A DNA stretch of 64,000 nucleotides from Mercurialis annua (GCF_937616625.2 NC_065576.1:19494001-19558000); one strand, 5' to 3'. Shown: positions 10,891-23,141, numbered from the stretch's first letter. Numbers and translations: made by a program. The notes: generated by a model not told the origin, from the letters alone.

Positions 10891-13800
10891 TGTCACGACC
10901 CATTTTCATGAATCGCGACCGGCGCTAGGGTATGGGTAATGTAGTACCGAAACCCGTAACTAGCCTTCCATATAATTCATAAACACATAAACCTGCAGAA
11001 AACCAATGCTCGGGGGCAACCGAGACTTCAACCTAAACTAGCAGTTACAATAATCAACAGTTAATATAACATGCTTATTCAATTCTGAGTCTAAAATAGA
11101 TTTATCATAAACCAATACAAATAATATAACATGCCAAAGCAATATAACCAGTCGAACCAATCCGACAAAATATATAATAATAATAAAGACGTCTAGTTAC
11201 TACTGCGGTCTATGAATAAAACAGTTTTACAGTTTTATTAAAATAAAAGGGAACCTCCGAGGAAAAGTAAATGCGGAGATCACCAGACTCTCTCAGATCA
11301 TAACCCTGGGGAAAATTGGGAAAAACAACGGGGTCAGATATACTGAGATGAGTTCATACCACTATTTACATTTATTAAGTGGAAAACCTTTAAAACGTTT
11401 AAAACATTTAATAACGATATTACAGATAATAGTTGGAACCCTAATCCACAATTCTAAATAATAATCATAATCCAATAGGTCTGGTCCCGAGAGCTGAGCT
11501 ACACCGAGTTACCACTGACCACACTTATACCAGAGTCCCGAGAGCTGAGCTACACCGAGTTACTCTACCTGGTCCCGAGAGCTATGCTCACACCGAGTTA
11601 CCACATTTCCATAAATACCTTACCCAGATCAATACCGGTGCGCACGCAATCCTAATGATGCCCATTAGGTAGCACGTTCCAACTAAGAGCCATAATATAA
11701 AAACAGTTCGAAATATACGTACAGTATATATATTTAATATTAAAATAACAATTTACTTAATAAAGCGGTAAATAGTAAATATAAACTCACTGCTTGCTAA
11801 TCCGCGTGAAATACCGGCAAGCAACTAACTCTGGTTCGCCTCTGAAGCACGAACAGTAGACGAGTCTAGACAAATAAAATAATTATTAAAATCAGCCCCT
11901 AACTCTAGAGATTACTAAACACCACATAGGACTAGCACAATACCAAGTCTCACACAAGCATAGCCAAAGCAGAAAGGACAATAAATTACATAATGACCCG
12001 AGTCAAAATACGAACCACCTTGATTAACACAATACTCAAAATTAATAAGTCAAGTTTATTGAGTTCACACTTAACATCAAATCCGATAATATTATTTTAA
12101 TAATATTTAAATGATACTTTAAATCAATTCCTCAAATAGTGGGTTAGCCGAGTTACTAATAACTACCAAGCTACCTCACATGTCGGGTGACCCAAGTCTA
12201 ACCCGATCCAAAATATTTTATCAATAATATAAACCAGAGTTTATAATTCCCAAAAATAACCTTGATAAAATAAAAATATTTATATCCAATTATAAACCAT
12301 AGTTTATAATTATAGAAACAACCTTGATAAAATAATAATCAAAATTTAAAACGGAACTTAATAACTTTATAACTCAAGTAACCAATAGTTACAATAATTC
12401 AAAATAAATTAAGAAATCGTTTTAAAATCTTAAAACATAAGTTTAAAAGCTAATTTGTAATTTAGTCAATTTGGCACACCAAACCAATATTTAAACAATT
12501 AATAATTATCCGAGCAATTATATACTTATATGTTAAAAATAAAATTATCGTTTTCCGATTAAAATAGTTAAAACAATTTAAATCATAATCGAGACTAACA
12601 TTATTTTTATTTATAATAATGTTAATAAATAGAAATTTAGAAATCAAAACGAGAATTGGAAATCCGATTTTAAATCGGCAAAAAATCAAATTAAAACCTT
12701 GATTAGATATAATTAAGAACTCACCCAATAACATTTAAATAAAACAAATGTCCATAATGATGAACAGTAACAAGCAGCCAATAAAAAACGATGGACACAA
12801 AATTTTGAAATGAGAAGTTTCTGACCCAGTACAAAGCCTAATATAATCAAAACCAAATTATACCACTGTACCCATTATTCTCCAATTATAAATCAAACAA
12901 TTTAAACATAGCTTATTAACCAATATTCATAATCAAAACATTGTGAGCATTACAGAATAATTGAAAATGAATAGCCCTATCAATGAGATCATACTGTCAA
13001 GTATCAATTAAAAGGAATCGAAGCAATTAACAATGACAGCTAACAAGAACATGAGCTAGAATGATTTCCAATGAAAAACCGAAATCAAACAATCAAGGAC
13101 AAGTTTAACAACATATTTATTCAGATTTCACATGAACAAAAAGATAGCAGTGCTTGACGAAGGAATACGGCAACCAAAGATCATCGCATGAAAACAGCGG
13201 ATCCGAAACGTAACGATAACGAAATCACAACTATGATATCTAAGACAAAGCAATCATAACTCAGGCCAGAAATAAATAATTTACAATCATAATAACACCT
13301 GAATATCGTCATTTTGGATGCAAGAACATCGGCATAAACATAACCAAAATCGCAGCCAATTAACATAAATAAAAAAAACGATGAAATGATGGTGCTTACT
13401 ACAGATAGATTAACGTACCAGATTCGGTTCCAAAGGTTTAGGATTAAAGGGGACATAAAGAACTATCGTAGCGAAGAAACGGATTTCGATTCAGCGTGAT
13501 TTATTGCAGCAATGGGGATGATGAATAGGGTAAGATTTCAGAAAAATATGATGAGCAAGGGGCGGCTAGGGTTAACGAGATTGATGAGGAGAAGAATTTG
13601 AGTAAGAAACGTAAATAAATAAGATAAGAAAATTAGACTCAAATAAGGCAAGAAGCCGCAACACGCAGAGAAGAACCATGTTGCAGGTATAATGGTGAAT
13701 GAGTCCAAGATGCATGGGCCAATGCCACACCAAACTGTGGCCCAACCAATAGAATTATGAAAACATGGATCAACCAAAGAAAACAAACCATAACCCTTAA

Positions 13801-13913
13801 ATTAACCAATAAAAATACAACCCAAATGATTTACTCAAACCACGAATCTGCGAACGACTCAAGTTATGACTAGAAATTCATCGGAAAAATAAAAAAAATT
13901 ACGGGATATTACA
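10891..13913 (-). mobile_element. 5' LTR of element A
   Basis: 3,023 bp, essentially identical to 2443-5466 with an offset of 8448 bp (8447 past the one-base indel near 13371). It would contain promoter and transcription start for the element. The triplicated cassette is at 11483-11602. No GTCTCGTACGAGAC palindrome was found. Confidence 0.95.
13612..13621 (-). promoter_or_regulatory. Possible TATA box in 5' LTR of A
   Basis: Minus strand TATTTATTTA, followed in transcription direction by a T/C-rich stretch containing AACCCTAGCCGCC, as in the leaders of the other LTRs. Placement is by analogy with LTR C and is not verified. Confidence 0.35.
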
Positions 13914-13918
13914 TTGAC
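13914..13918. repeat. Target-site duplication of element A, right copy (TTGAC)
   Basis: TTGAC follows the LTR end GATATTACA, matching 2438-2442. The satellite continues with CTTTTTAGCGATTTAAGCC. Confidence 0.95.
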
Positions 13919-16900
13919 CTTTTTAGCGATTTAAGCCAAACGTTTAAAACATTACAAAAATATATTCAAATGATTCACCTTTTTAGCTATTTAAGTTGAA
14001 CGTATAAAACGTTACGAAACAAATACAAACGTTTAAAACGTTTCAAAACAAATCCTAAAATTTAACCTTATTAGCGATTTAAGCGAAACGATTAAAACGT
14101 TACGAAAACAAATCCAAATTTTTAAAACGTTACGAAAAAAATCCAAATGTTTCACATTTTTAGCGAAACAAATCCAAACGTTTAAAAGGTTACGAAACAA
14201 ATACTAATATAATCCGAACGTTTAAAAGGTTACGAAACAAATCCTAACGTTTCTCCTTTTTAGCGATTTAAGCCAAACGTTTAAAACGTTACGAAACAAA
14301 TTCTAACGTTTCACCTTTTTAGCAATTTAAACCAAACGTTTAAAACGTTACGAAAACAAATCTAAACGGTTAAAACGTTACGAAACAAAAGCGTACGTTT
14401 CACCCTTTTAGCAATTTAATCCAAACGTTTAAAACATTATGAAACAAATCCTAACGTTTCACCTTTTTAGCGATTCAAGCCAAACATTTAAAACGTTACG
14501 AAACTTATCCAAACGTTTTGAACGTTACAAAACAAATCCAAATGTTTTACCTTTTTAGTGATTTAAGCGAAACGTTTAAAATGTTACGAAATAAATCTTA
14601 ACGTTTTACCTTTTTAGCAATTTAAGCCAAACGCTTAAATCATAAGAAAACAAATCCAAACGTTTAAAACGTTACGAAACAAATTCTAACGTTTCACCTT
14701 TTTAGCGATTTAAGCCAAACGTTTAAAACGTTACATAGAAAATCTTAACGTTTCACGTTTTTAGTGATTTAAGCCAAACGTTTAAAACAACTAATGCAAA
14801 CGTTTAAAACGTTACGAAACAAATCCAAACGTTTCGCCCTTTTAGTAATTTAAGCCAAACGTTTAAAACGTTATAAAACTTATCCAAACGTTAGAAAACA
14901 AATCCTAAAGTTTGACCTTTTTAGAGATTTAAGCCAAATGTTTAAAACGTTACGAAATAAATCTTAACGTTTCACCTTTTTAGAGATTTAGGTCAAACGT
15001 TTTAAACGTTACGAAACAAATTTAAACATTTAAAACGTTGCGAAACAAATCCTAACGTTTCACGTTTTTAGCTATTTAAGCCAAACGTTTAAAACGTAAC
15101 GAAACAAATTAAAACATTTAAAATGTTACTAAACAAATGCTAACGTTTCCCCTTTTTAGCGATTTAAGCAAAACGTTTAAAATATTACGAAACAAATCCT
15201 AACGTTTCACCTTTTTAGCGATTTAAGCCAAACGTTTAAAACGTTACGAAACAAATCTTAATGTTTCACCTTTTTATCGATTTAAGCCAAACGTTTAAAA
15301 CGTTACGAAACAAATCCAAACGTATAAAATGTTACGAAACAAATCCAAACGTATAAAACGTTTACAAACATTACAAAACAAATCATAACGTTTCACCTTT
15401 TTAGCGATTTAAGCTAAACGTTTAAAATATTACGAAACAAATCTAAACGTTTAAAATGTTACGAAACAATTCCGAATGTATAAAACGTAATGAAAAAAAT
15501 CCTAACATTTCACCTTTTTAGCGATTTAAGCCAAGCAATTAAAACGTTGCGAAAACAAATATAAACATTTAAAACGTTACGAAGCAAATCCAAACTTTTC
15601 ACCCTTTTTAGCGATATAAGCCTAATGTTTATAATGTTACGAAACTAATTCAAACGTTTAAAACGTTACAAAACAAATCCTAACGTTTCCCCTTTTTAGC
15701 GATTTAAGCCAAACGATTAAAAAATTACGAAAAAAATCTTAATGTTTCACATTTTTAGCGATTTAAGCCAAATGTTAAAATGTTACAAAAAAATCCAAAC
15801 ATTTAAAATGTTACGAAACAAATCCAAACGTTTCAACGTTTTAGAAATTTAAGCCAAACGTTTAAAATATTATGAAACAAATCCTAACGTTTCACCTTTT
15901 TAGCGATTGAAACCAAACGTTTAAAACGTTTCAATAAAAAATCCAAATGTTTTAAATGTTATGAAACAAATCCAAACATTTCACCTTTTTAGCGATTTAA
16001 GCCAAACGTTCAAAGCGTTACGAAACTTGTCCAAACGTTTAAAACGTAACGAAACAAGTTTTAACGTTTCACATTTTTAGCGATTAAGGTCAAACATTTA
16101 AAACGTTATGAAACAATTCTTAATGTTTTACCTTTTTAGTGATTTAAGCCAAACATTTAAAATATTACGAAAAAAATCCAAACGTTTAAAACTTTACGGA
16201 ATAAATTCTAACGTTTTACCTATTTAGAGATTTAAGCCAAACGTTTAAAACATTACCCAACAAATCCTAACGTTTTACCTTTTGAACGATTTAAGCCAAA
16301 CATTTGAAATGTTACAAAACAAATGCAAACGTTTCAAACGTTACAAAAGAAATCCTAACTTTTCACCTGTTTAACAATTTAAGCCAAACGATTAAAACGT
16401 TACAAAATTAATCCTAACATTTCAACTTTTGAGAGATTTATGCCAAACGTTTAAAACGTTACGAAAACAAATCCAAACGTTTAAACGTTACGAAAGAAAT
16501 CCTAACGTTTCACCTTTTTAGCGATTTAAGTCAAACATTTAAAACGTTACGAAAACAAATACCAACGTTTAAAGCGTTACGAAATAAATCCAAAAGTTTC
16601 ACCTTTTTAGTGATTCAAACCAAGCGTTTAAAAAGTTTTGAAACTTATCCAAACGTTTAAAACGTTACTTAACAAATCCTAATGTTTCACCTCTTTAGCG
16701 ATTTAAGCCAGCATTAAAAACGTTACGAAACAAATCTTAACGTTTCACCTTTTTAGCAATTTAAGCAAAATGTTTAAAACATTACGAAACAAATCCAAAA
16801 GTTAAAAACGTTACGAAACAAATCCTAATGTTTCACCTTTTTAGCGATTTAAGCCAAACATTTAAAACGTTTCGAAACAAATCTAAACGTTTCACCTTTT

Positions 16901-19674
16901 TAGTGGTTTAAACCAAACGTTTAAAACATTATGAAACAAATGCAAACGTTTAAAACATTACGAAACAAATCCAAACGTTTAACCTTTTTAGCAATTTAAG
17001 CCAAACGTTTAAAATGTTACAATACTTGTCCAAACGTTTTAAATGTTAGGAAATAAATCCTAACGTTTCACCTTTTTAGAGATTGAAGCCAAACGTTTAA
17101 AACATTACGAAACAAATCTTAACGTTCCACCTTTTTAGCGATTTAAGTCAAAGGTTTAAAACGTTACGAAACAAATTCAAACGTTTATAACGTTGCGAAA
17201 CAAATCCTAACGTTTCACCTTTTTAGCTATTTAAGCCAAACGTTTAAATTGTAATGAATCAAATTCAAACGTTTAAAACGTTACTAAACAAATCCTAATG
17301 TTTTCCCTTTTTAGCGATTTAAGCCTAATGTTTAAAATGTTACGAAACAAATCCAAACATTTCACCTTTTTAGCTATTTAAGTCAATCGTGTAAAACATT
17401 ACGAAATAAATCTTAACGTTTCACCTTTTTATCGATTTAATCCAAATGTTTAAAACATTATGGAACAAATCCAAACGTATAAAACGTTACGAAAGAAATC
17501 CTAACGTTTCACCTTTTTAGCAATTTAATCCAAACGTTTAAAACATTACCAAGCAAATCTTAACGTTTTACCTTTTTAGCGATTTAAGCCGAACTTTTAA
17601 AACGTTAAAAACAAATCCAAACGTGTAAAACGCTACGAAACAAATCCAAACAATTCACTTTTTTTAGCAATTTAATCCAACCGTTTATAAACGTTACGAA
17701 ACTTATCCAAACGTTTAAAACGTTAAGAAACAAAATCCAATCGTATCACCTTTTTATTTATTTAAGCCAAACGTTTAAAACGTTATGAAACGAATCTTAA
17801 CCTTTCACCTTTCTAGAGATTTAAGCCAAACATTTAAAACGTTACAAACTAAATCCAAACGTTTAAAACGTTACGAAACAAATTGTAACGTTTCACCTTT
17901 TTAGCAATTTAAGCTAAACGTTTAAAATATTACGAAACAAATCTAAATGTTCAAAACGTTATGAAACAAATCCGAATGTATGAAACGTAATGAAAAAAAT
18001 CCTATAATCTCACCTTTTTAGTGATTTAAGCCAAACATTTAAAACATTGCGAAAACAAATCCAAACGTTTAAAACGTTACGAAACAAATCCAAACTTTTC
18101 ACCTTTTTTGCGATATAAGCCAAACGTTTATAATGTTACGATACTAATTCAAACGTTTAAAACGTTACCAAACAAATCCCAATGTTTCCTTTTTAACGAT
18201 TTAAGCCAAACAATTAAAACATTACGAAAAAAATCTTAATGTTTCACCTTTTTAGCGATTTAAGGAAAACGTTAAAATGTTACAAAAAAATCCAAACATT
18301 TAAAACGTTACGAAACAAATCCGTGCGTTTCACCTTTTTAGCAATTTAAAACTTTTAGAACATTCTGAAACAAATCCTAACGTTTCACCTTTTTAGCAAT
18401 TTAAACTAAACGTTTAAAACGTTACATTAACAAATCCAAATGTTTAACAAGTTAAGAAACAAATCCAAACGTTTCACTTTTTTAGCGATTTAAGCCAAAC
18501 GATTAAAACGTTACGAAACTTATCCAACTTTTTATAACGTTATGAAACAAATCTTATCGTTTTACCTTTTTAGCAATTTAAGAAAACATTTAAAACGTTA
18601 CGAAACAAATTCAAAATGTTTAAAACGTTACGAAACAAATCTAAACGGTTAACCTTTTTAGCGATATAAGCCAAATATTTAAAACATTACAAAACAAATC
18701 TTTAAAGTTTCACCTTTTTAGCGATTTAAGCCAAACGTTTAAAACGGTACAAAACAAATCCAAACGTTTAAAACATTACAAAACAAATCCTAACGTTTCC
18801 CCTTTTTAGCGATTTAAGCCAAACATTTGAAACGTTACGAAACAAATCTTAACGTTTCACATTTTTAGCGATTTAAGCCAAACATTGAAAATGTTACGAA
18901 ATAAATGAAAATGTTTGTAAAGTTACAGAACAAATCCAAACGTTTCACCTTTTTAGCGATTTATGCCAAACGTTTAAAACGTTATGAAACTTATCCAAAC
19001 GTTTAAAACGTTACGATACTTATCCAAACGTTTGTAACGTTACGAAACAAATCCTAACGTTTCAGCTTTTTCGGAATTTAAGCTAAACATTTAAAACGTT
19101 AAGAAATAAATTTCAACGTTCCACCTTTTTAGCGATTTAAGCCAAACGCTTAAAACACTGAGAAACAAATCGAAACATGTAAAACGTTACAAAACAAATC
19201 CTAACATTTGACCTTTTTAGCGATTTAATCCAAATGTTTAAAACATTACAAAACAAATCTTTATGTTTCACCTTTTTAGCGATCTAAGCCAAACGTTTAA
19301 AACGTTACGAAACAAATGCAAGCGTTTAAAACGTTACAAAAAATCCGAACGTTTCACCTTTTTAGCTATTTAAGCCAAACGTTTAAAATATTATGAAACA
19401 AATCCAAACATTTATAACGTTATAAAACAAATCCAAACGTTTAACCTTTTAAGCGATTTAAACCAAACGTTTTAAAACGTTATAAATCTTATCCAAACGT
19501 TTAAAACGTTAGGAAACAAATCCTAACGTTTCACCTTTCTAGAGATTTAAGCCAAACGTTTAAAACGTTACGAAACAAATCTTAACGTTTCACCTTTTTA
19601 GCGATTTCAGTTAAACGTTTAAAACGTTACAAAACAAATTCAAACGTCTAAAACGTTGCGAAACAAATCCTAAC
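13919..19674. repeat. Satellite array of ~30-bp subunits (copy A, main block)
   Basis: Two kinds of ~30-bp subunit alternate. One has core CAAACGTTTAAAACGTTACG, then AAACAAATC. The other has core TAACGTTTCACCTTTTTAGC, then GATTTAAG. They combine into ~60-bp and ~90-bp units, all in one orientation. CG positions vary mostly as TG or CA. Marker variants (GCTATTTAAG followed by CGTAA) recur near 15068 and 17221, which suggests a higher-order unit of about 2.1-2.5 kb. The block is collinear with 50426-56477. There is no ORF of note. Confidence 0.95.
19670..19674. repeat. Target-site duplication of D1, left copy (CTAAC)
   Basis: CTAAC precedes the LTR start TGTAATATCCCG at 19675 and is repeated at 25857-25861. 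The joined target reads AATCCTAACGTTT, a normal satellite phase. D2 has the same TSD. Confidence 0.93.
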
Positions 19675-20042
19675 TGTAATATCCCGTAAAATTTTAAAAA
19701 TTCAAGTTGCGAGTTTCGGTGACATTTTTAGCTGGTTACGTAATTTAAATTTATTTTGTGATTGGATTCGAAAATGGTTTAATTTTAGTTCGGGTTTTGA
19801 AAACGGTTAATTGAAGTCCGGGTCTCGAAAATATAAAAAATTTAAGTCCGGGTTGGGTTTCGGTTCAACCAGGAATCGGTTGAACCGGGTCTCGTTGAAC
19901 CGAGGTTCAAACGAGACCCGGTCTCGGACGAGAAGTGCAGGTCTCGTTCGAGACCTGCGTTTAAAAGCAGGTCTCGTTCGAGACCCACAGGTCTCGTACG
20001 AGACCTGTCCATGAACGAGACCTGCTATGTCCTAAGTTAGGG
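19675..20042 (+). mobile_element. 5' LTR fragment of D1
   Basis: Matches the first ~370 bp of the D1 right LTR (22716 onward), including the inverted repeats built on GGTCTCG/CGAGACC (about 19885-20025). It stops at CCTAAGTTAGGG where the full LTR would continue toward its TATA region. The fragment thus keeps the palindromes but has lost the putative promoter core. Confidence 0.9.
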
Positions 20043-22595
20043 TGCTAAGTGCATTTCGAAGATTGACTTGAGATCCGGGTATCATCAACTTCGGATTCGA
20101 GACGTCGATGTGCCTAAGACTGCTTTCATAACGCGGTATGGGCATTTCGAGTTTCTGGTCATGTCTTTTGGGTTAACTAACGCACCAGCAGCGTTTACGG
20201 ATATGATGAACCGGGTATTCAAGCCGTTTCTGGATCAGTTCGTTATCGTGTTTATTGATGAAATACTGATTTACTCTCGGAGAAAGGAGGAGCATGCTTT
20301 CCACTTGAGGACGATACTGCAGACTTTACGTGAGCTTTAGCTGTATGCTAAGTTCTCGAAGTGTGAATTCTGGCTTGACCAAGTTACTTTCTTAGGACAC
20401 GTGGTGTCAAAGGATGGGATCAAGGTTGATCCGACAAAGATTGAGGCAGTTATGGATTGGCAGAGGCCGAGGTCAGTAACCGAGATCAGAAGTTTTCTGG
20501 GGTTAGCTGGCTACTATCGTCGGTTCGTGCAGGATTTCTCCAGAATATCTGCACCGATGACTAAACTGACACAGAAGGGTGTTAAATTTGAGTGGACTGA
20601 TAAGTGCGAGGCGATCTTTGAGAAGCTCAAAGAGATTCTGACTACATCTCCTGTGTTGGCTTTGCCATCTGGCATCGAGGGGTTCACTGTGTATTGTGAT
20701 GCTTCCCGTATCGGTTTGGGTTGCGTTCTGATGCAACATGGTAAGGTGATTGCCTATGCTTCTCGCCAGCTGAAGACGCATGAGGTGAATTATCCTACTC
20801 ATGATCTGGAGTTAGCAACTGTGGTTTTTGCTCTCAAGATTTGGAGGCACTATTTGTACGATGCGACTTGCGAGATCTTCACTGATCATAAGAGTATGAA
20901 GTACATTTTTCATCAGCATGAGCTGAATCTGAGGCAGCAGAGATGGTTGGAGTTACTGAAAGACTACGATTGTACTATTTAGTACCATCCGGGTAAGGCT
21001 AATGTGGTAGCCGATGCGTTGAGTCGCAAGTCTTCGGGCAGTTTGGCCCATATTTCTGAGGTTGGACAGAGACCCATGGTTCGTGAGTGGCATAGTTTGC
21101 TAGCTTCGGGATACGGATTTCAGGTTTCACATAGAGGTTGTTTGTTAGCACAATTGCAGGTGCAACCTGTTTTGATTGATAGGATCAAAGCTTCACAAGC
21201 TGAGGATCCACAATTGAAACGGATTATGGATGAGATCCATCTGGATGGAATTCTGAGTTTGTTCTGGCAGATGGAGTTCTCAGGTACGGTTCTCGATTGT
21301 GTGTTCCAGATTCGGATGGTTTGAGAGACCAGATTCTGGAGAAAGCGCACAAGTCAGCTTACAGTGTTCATCCGTGTTCTACCAAGATGTATCATGATCT
21401 CAAGGGTACGTACTGGTGGAGCGGAATGAAAAAGGATGTTGCAGAGTTTGTGTCTACGTGTTTGACTTGCCAGCAGGTAAAGTTAGAGCATCAGAGGCCG
21501 TTTGGATATCTGCAACCGCTACCTATTCCAGGGTGGAAATGGGAGCGAATCACTATGGATTTTGTGGTTGGTTTGCCACGTACTCGACAGGGGTATGATT
21601 CGATTTGGGTGATAGTTGACCGTTTGACCAAGTCAGCTCACTTCCTACCTATCAAGGTTACTTATCAGGCTTCGAAGTTGGCACAGTTGTACATTGACAG
21701 GATTGTTAGTCTCTATGGTGTACCAGTGTCGATAGTTTCAGACAGAGGTTCAGTTTTCACCTCTCGGTTTTGGAAGGCGTTGCAGGAATCGTTGGGTTCG
21801 AGATTGGATTTCAGTACTGCTTTTCATCCTCATACTGACGGTCAGTCTGAGAGGACTATTCAGACTTTGGAGGACATGCTCATGATGTGTGTTCTGGATT
21901 TTCAGGGTAGCTGGGATACTCATTTGCCTTTGATTGAGTTTTCCTACAACAACAGTTACCACGCTAGTATCGAGATGGCACCTTATGAGGCTTTGTACGG
22001 GCGCAAGTGTCGATCTCCTATCTGTTGGGAGGAGGTTGGCGAGCGCAAGCTCTCAGGAGCAGAGATTATTCAGATTACCTCAGAGAAGGTACCATTGATC
22101 AAGCGGAGATTGGAGACAGCTTTTAGTCAGCATAAGAGTTATGCTGATCCGAAGAGAAAAGACATGGAGTTTCGGGTTGGAGATTTCGGGTTTCTTCGGG
22201 TTTCGCCTATGAAGGGCGTTGTGCGTTTTGGTGTTAAGGGGAAGTTAGCACCGAGGTATGTTGGTCCGTATGAGATCATTGAGCGTATTGGAGCAGTGGC
22301 GTACAAGTTAGCGTTGCCACCAGATATGTCGTTGGTTCACCCAGTGTTTCACATTTCCATGTTGAGGAAGTGTATTTCTGATCCTTCTCACGTGATAGTA
22401 CCGCAGAGTGTTGAGATTGACCATGAGTTATCTTACGAGGAGCAGCCTATAGAGATTGTTGATACGCAGGTTCGTAAGTTCCGGAGCAAGGAGATTCCGA
22501 TGGTCAAGGTTCTTTGGCGGAACCATTCTGTTGAGGAGTGCACTTGGGAGACCGAGTCGGATATGCGGAGTCGCTATCCTTTTCTATTTCCTTGA
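20041..22595 (+). pseudogene. Truncated pol remnant of D1 (RT to chromodomain)
   Basis: Starts in RT at GAKC(I)[14 protein letters not shown] and keeps [16 protein letters not shown] (changed from FIDD), RNase H VYCDAS and FTDHKS, integrase [25 protein letters not shown] and SERTIQ, and the chromodomain end ECTWETE. Breaks: in-frame TAG at 20338-20340 and 20980-20982, both CAG to TAG, and a one-base deletion near 21250 that shifts into another frame to the natural stop at 22593-22595. It lacks gag, protease and the start of RT. None of these breaks is shared with D2, so decay of the frame postdates the duplication. Confidence 0.93.
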
Positions 22596-22703
22596 GGTAC
22601 GAAAATTGATTGTTATTTTATTTTTATGAGTTTCAGAGGTGTTTTGTGTTATTTTTTGGTGCTATGTGTTTATTGAGTTAAATTCGAGGACGAATTTTTA
22701 ATA

Positions 22704-22715
22704 AGTTGGGGAGAA
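22704..22715 (+). other. Polypurine tract of D1
   Basis: AGTTGGGGAGAA directly before the right LTR start at 22716, preceded by the conserved ATTCGAGGACGAATTTTTAA. Confidence 0.9.
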
Positions 22716-22924
22716 TGTAATATCCCGTAAAATTTTAAAAATTCAAGTTGCGAGTTTCGGTGACATTTTTAGTTGGTTACGTAATTTAAATTTGTTTTGT
22801 GATTGGATTTGAAAATGGTTTAATTTTATTCCGGGTTTCGAAAGGGATTAATTGAAGTCCGGGTTTCGAAAATATAAAAAATTTAAGTCCAGGTTGGGTT
22901 TCGGTTCAACCAGGAATAGGTTGA

Positions 22925-23080
22925 ACCGGGTCTCGTTAAACCGAGGTTCAAACGAGACCCGGTCTCGGACGAGAAGTGCAGGTCTCGTTCGAGACTGCGT
23001 TTTAAAGCAGGTCTCGTACGAGACCCACAGGTCTCGTACGAGACCTGTCCAACTTCAGCAGGTCTCATTCGAGACCTGCT
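22925..23080 (+). promoter_or_regulatory. Palindrome cluster in LTR D1 (GGTCTCG...CGAGACC)
   Basis: Several inverted repeats stand in a row. A long hairpin runs from CCGGGTCTCGTT to AACGAGACCCGG. Then follow GGTCTCGTTCGAGAC, GGTCTCGTACGAGACC and a 22-bp perfect palindrome at 23027-23048, and a decayed GGTCTCATTCGAGACC. They lie ~50 bp upstream of the TATA candidate, where enhancer repeats sit in many LTRs. Function is inferred from position. Confidence 0.6.
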
Positions 23081-23131
23081 ATAGCCTAAGTGAGGGGCAG
23101 TTTTGCCCCCTGATTTCTCTCGCTTCTTCAG

Positions 23132-23141
23132 ATATTTAAAC
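23132..23141 (+). promoter_or_regulatory. Possible TATA box in LTR D1
   Basis: ATATTTAAAC, conserved at 59921-59930 (D2) and 34902-34911 (E2). Followed by a C-rich, leader-like stretch (TTCCTAAACCTAAATTC). Confidence 0.45.

Larger units (their letters stand above)
2443..13913 (-). mobile_element. Complete Tekay-like chromovirus LTR retrotransposon (element A)
   Basis: An 11,471-bp element transcribed on the minus strand. It has two ~3.02-kb LTRs (TG...CA ends), a PBS complementary to initiator tRNA-Met next to the 5' LTR (10867-10886), one uninterrupted gag-pol ORF (10551-5584), a polypurine tract (5478-5467) next to the 3' LTR, and a 5-bp TSD TTGAC. The only LTR difference I noticed is one A in a homopolymer (nine at about 4923, eight at about 13371), so insertion is very recent. 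All parts needed for autonomy appear present. Group assignment rests on RT/INT order, a C-terminal chromodomain and long LTRs; exact clade naming is inference. Confidence 0.96.

Noticed and set aside
13919..19674. CRISPR-like array (30-bp repeats)
   Set aside because: There are no unique spacers between constant repeats. Both alternating subunits are repetitive and variable, as in a eukaryotic satellite, and no cas genes are present.
19811..20014. Arg-rich ORF in LTR D, with relatives at 22852 and 56614
   Set aside because: It again reflects translated palindromic repeats in the LTR. Reading differs between copies.
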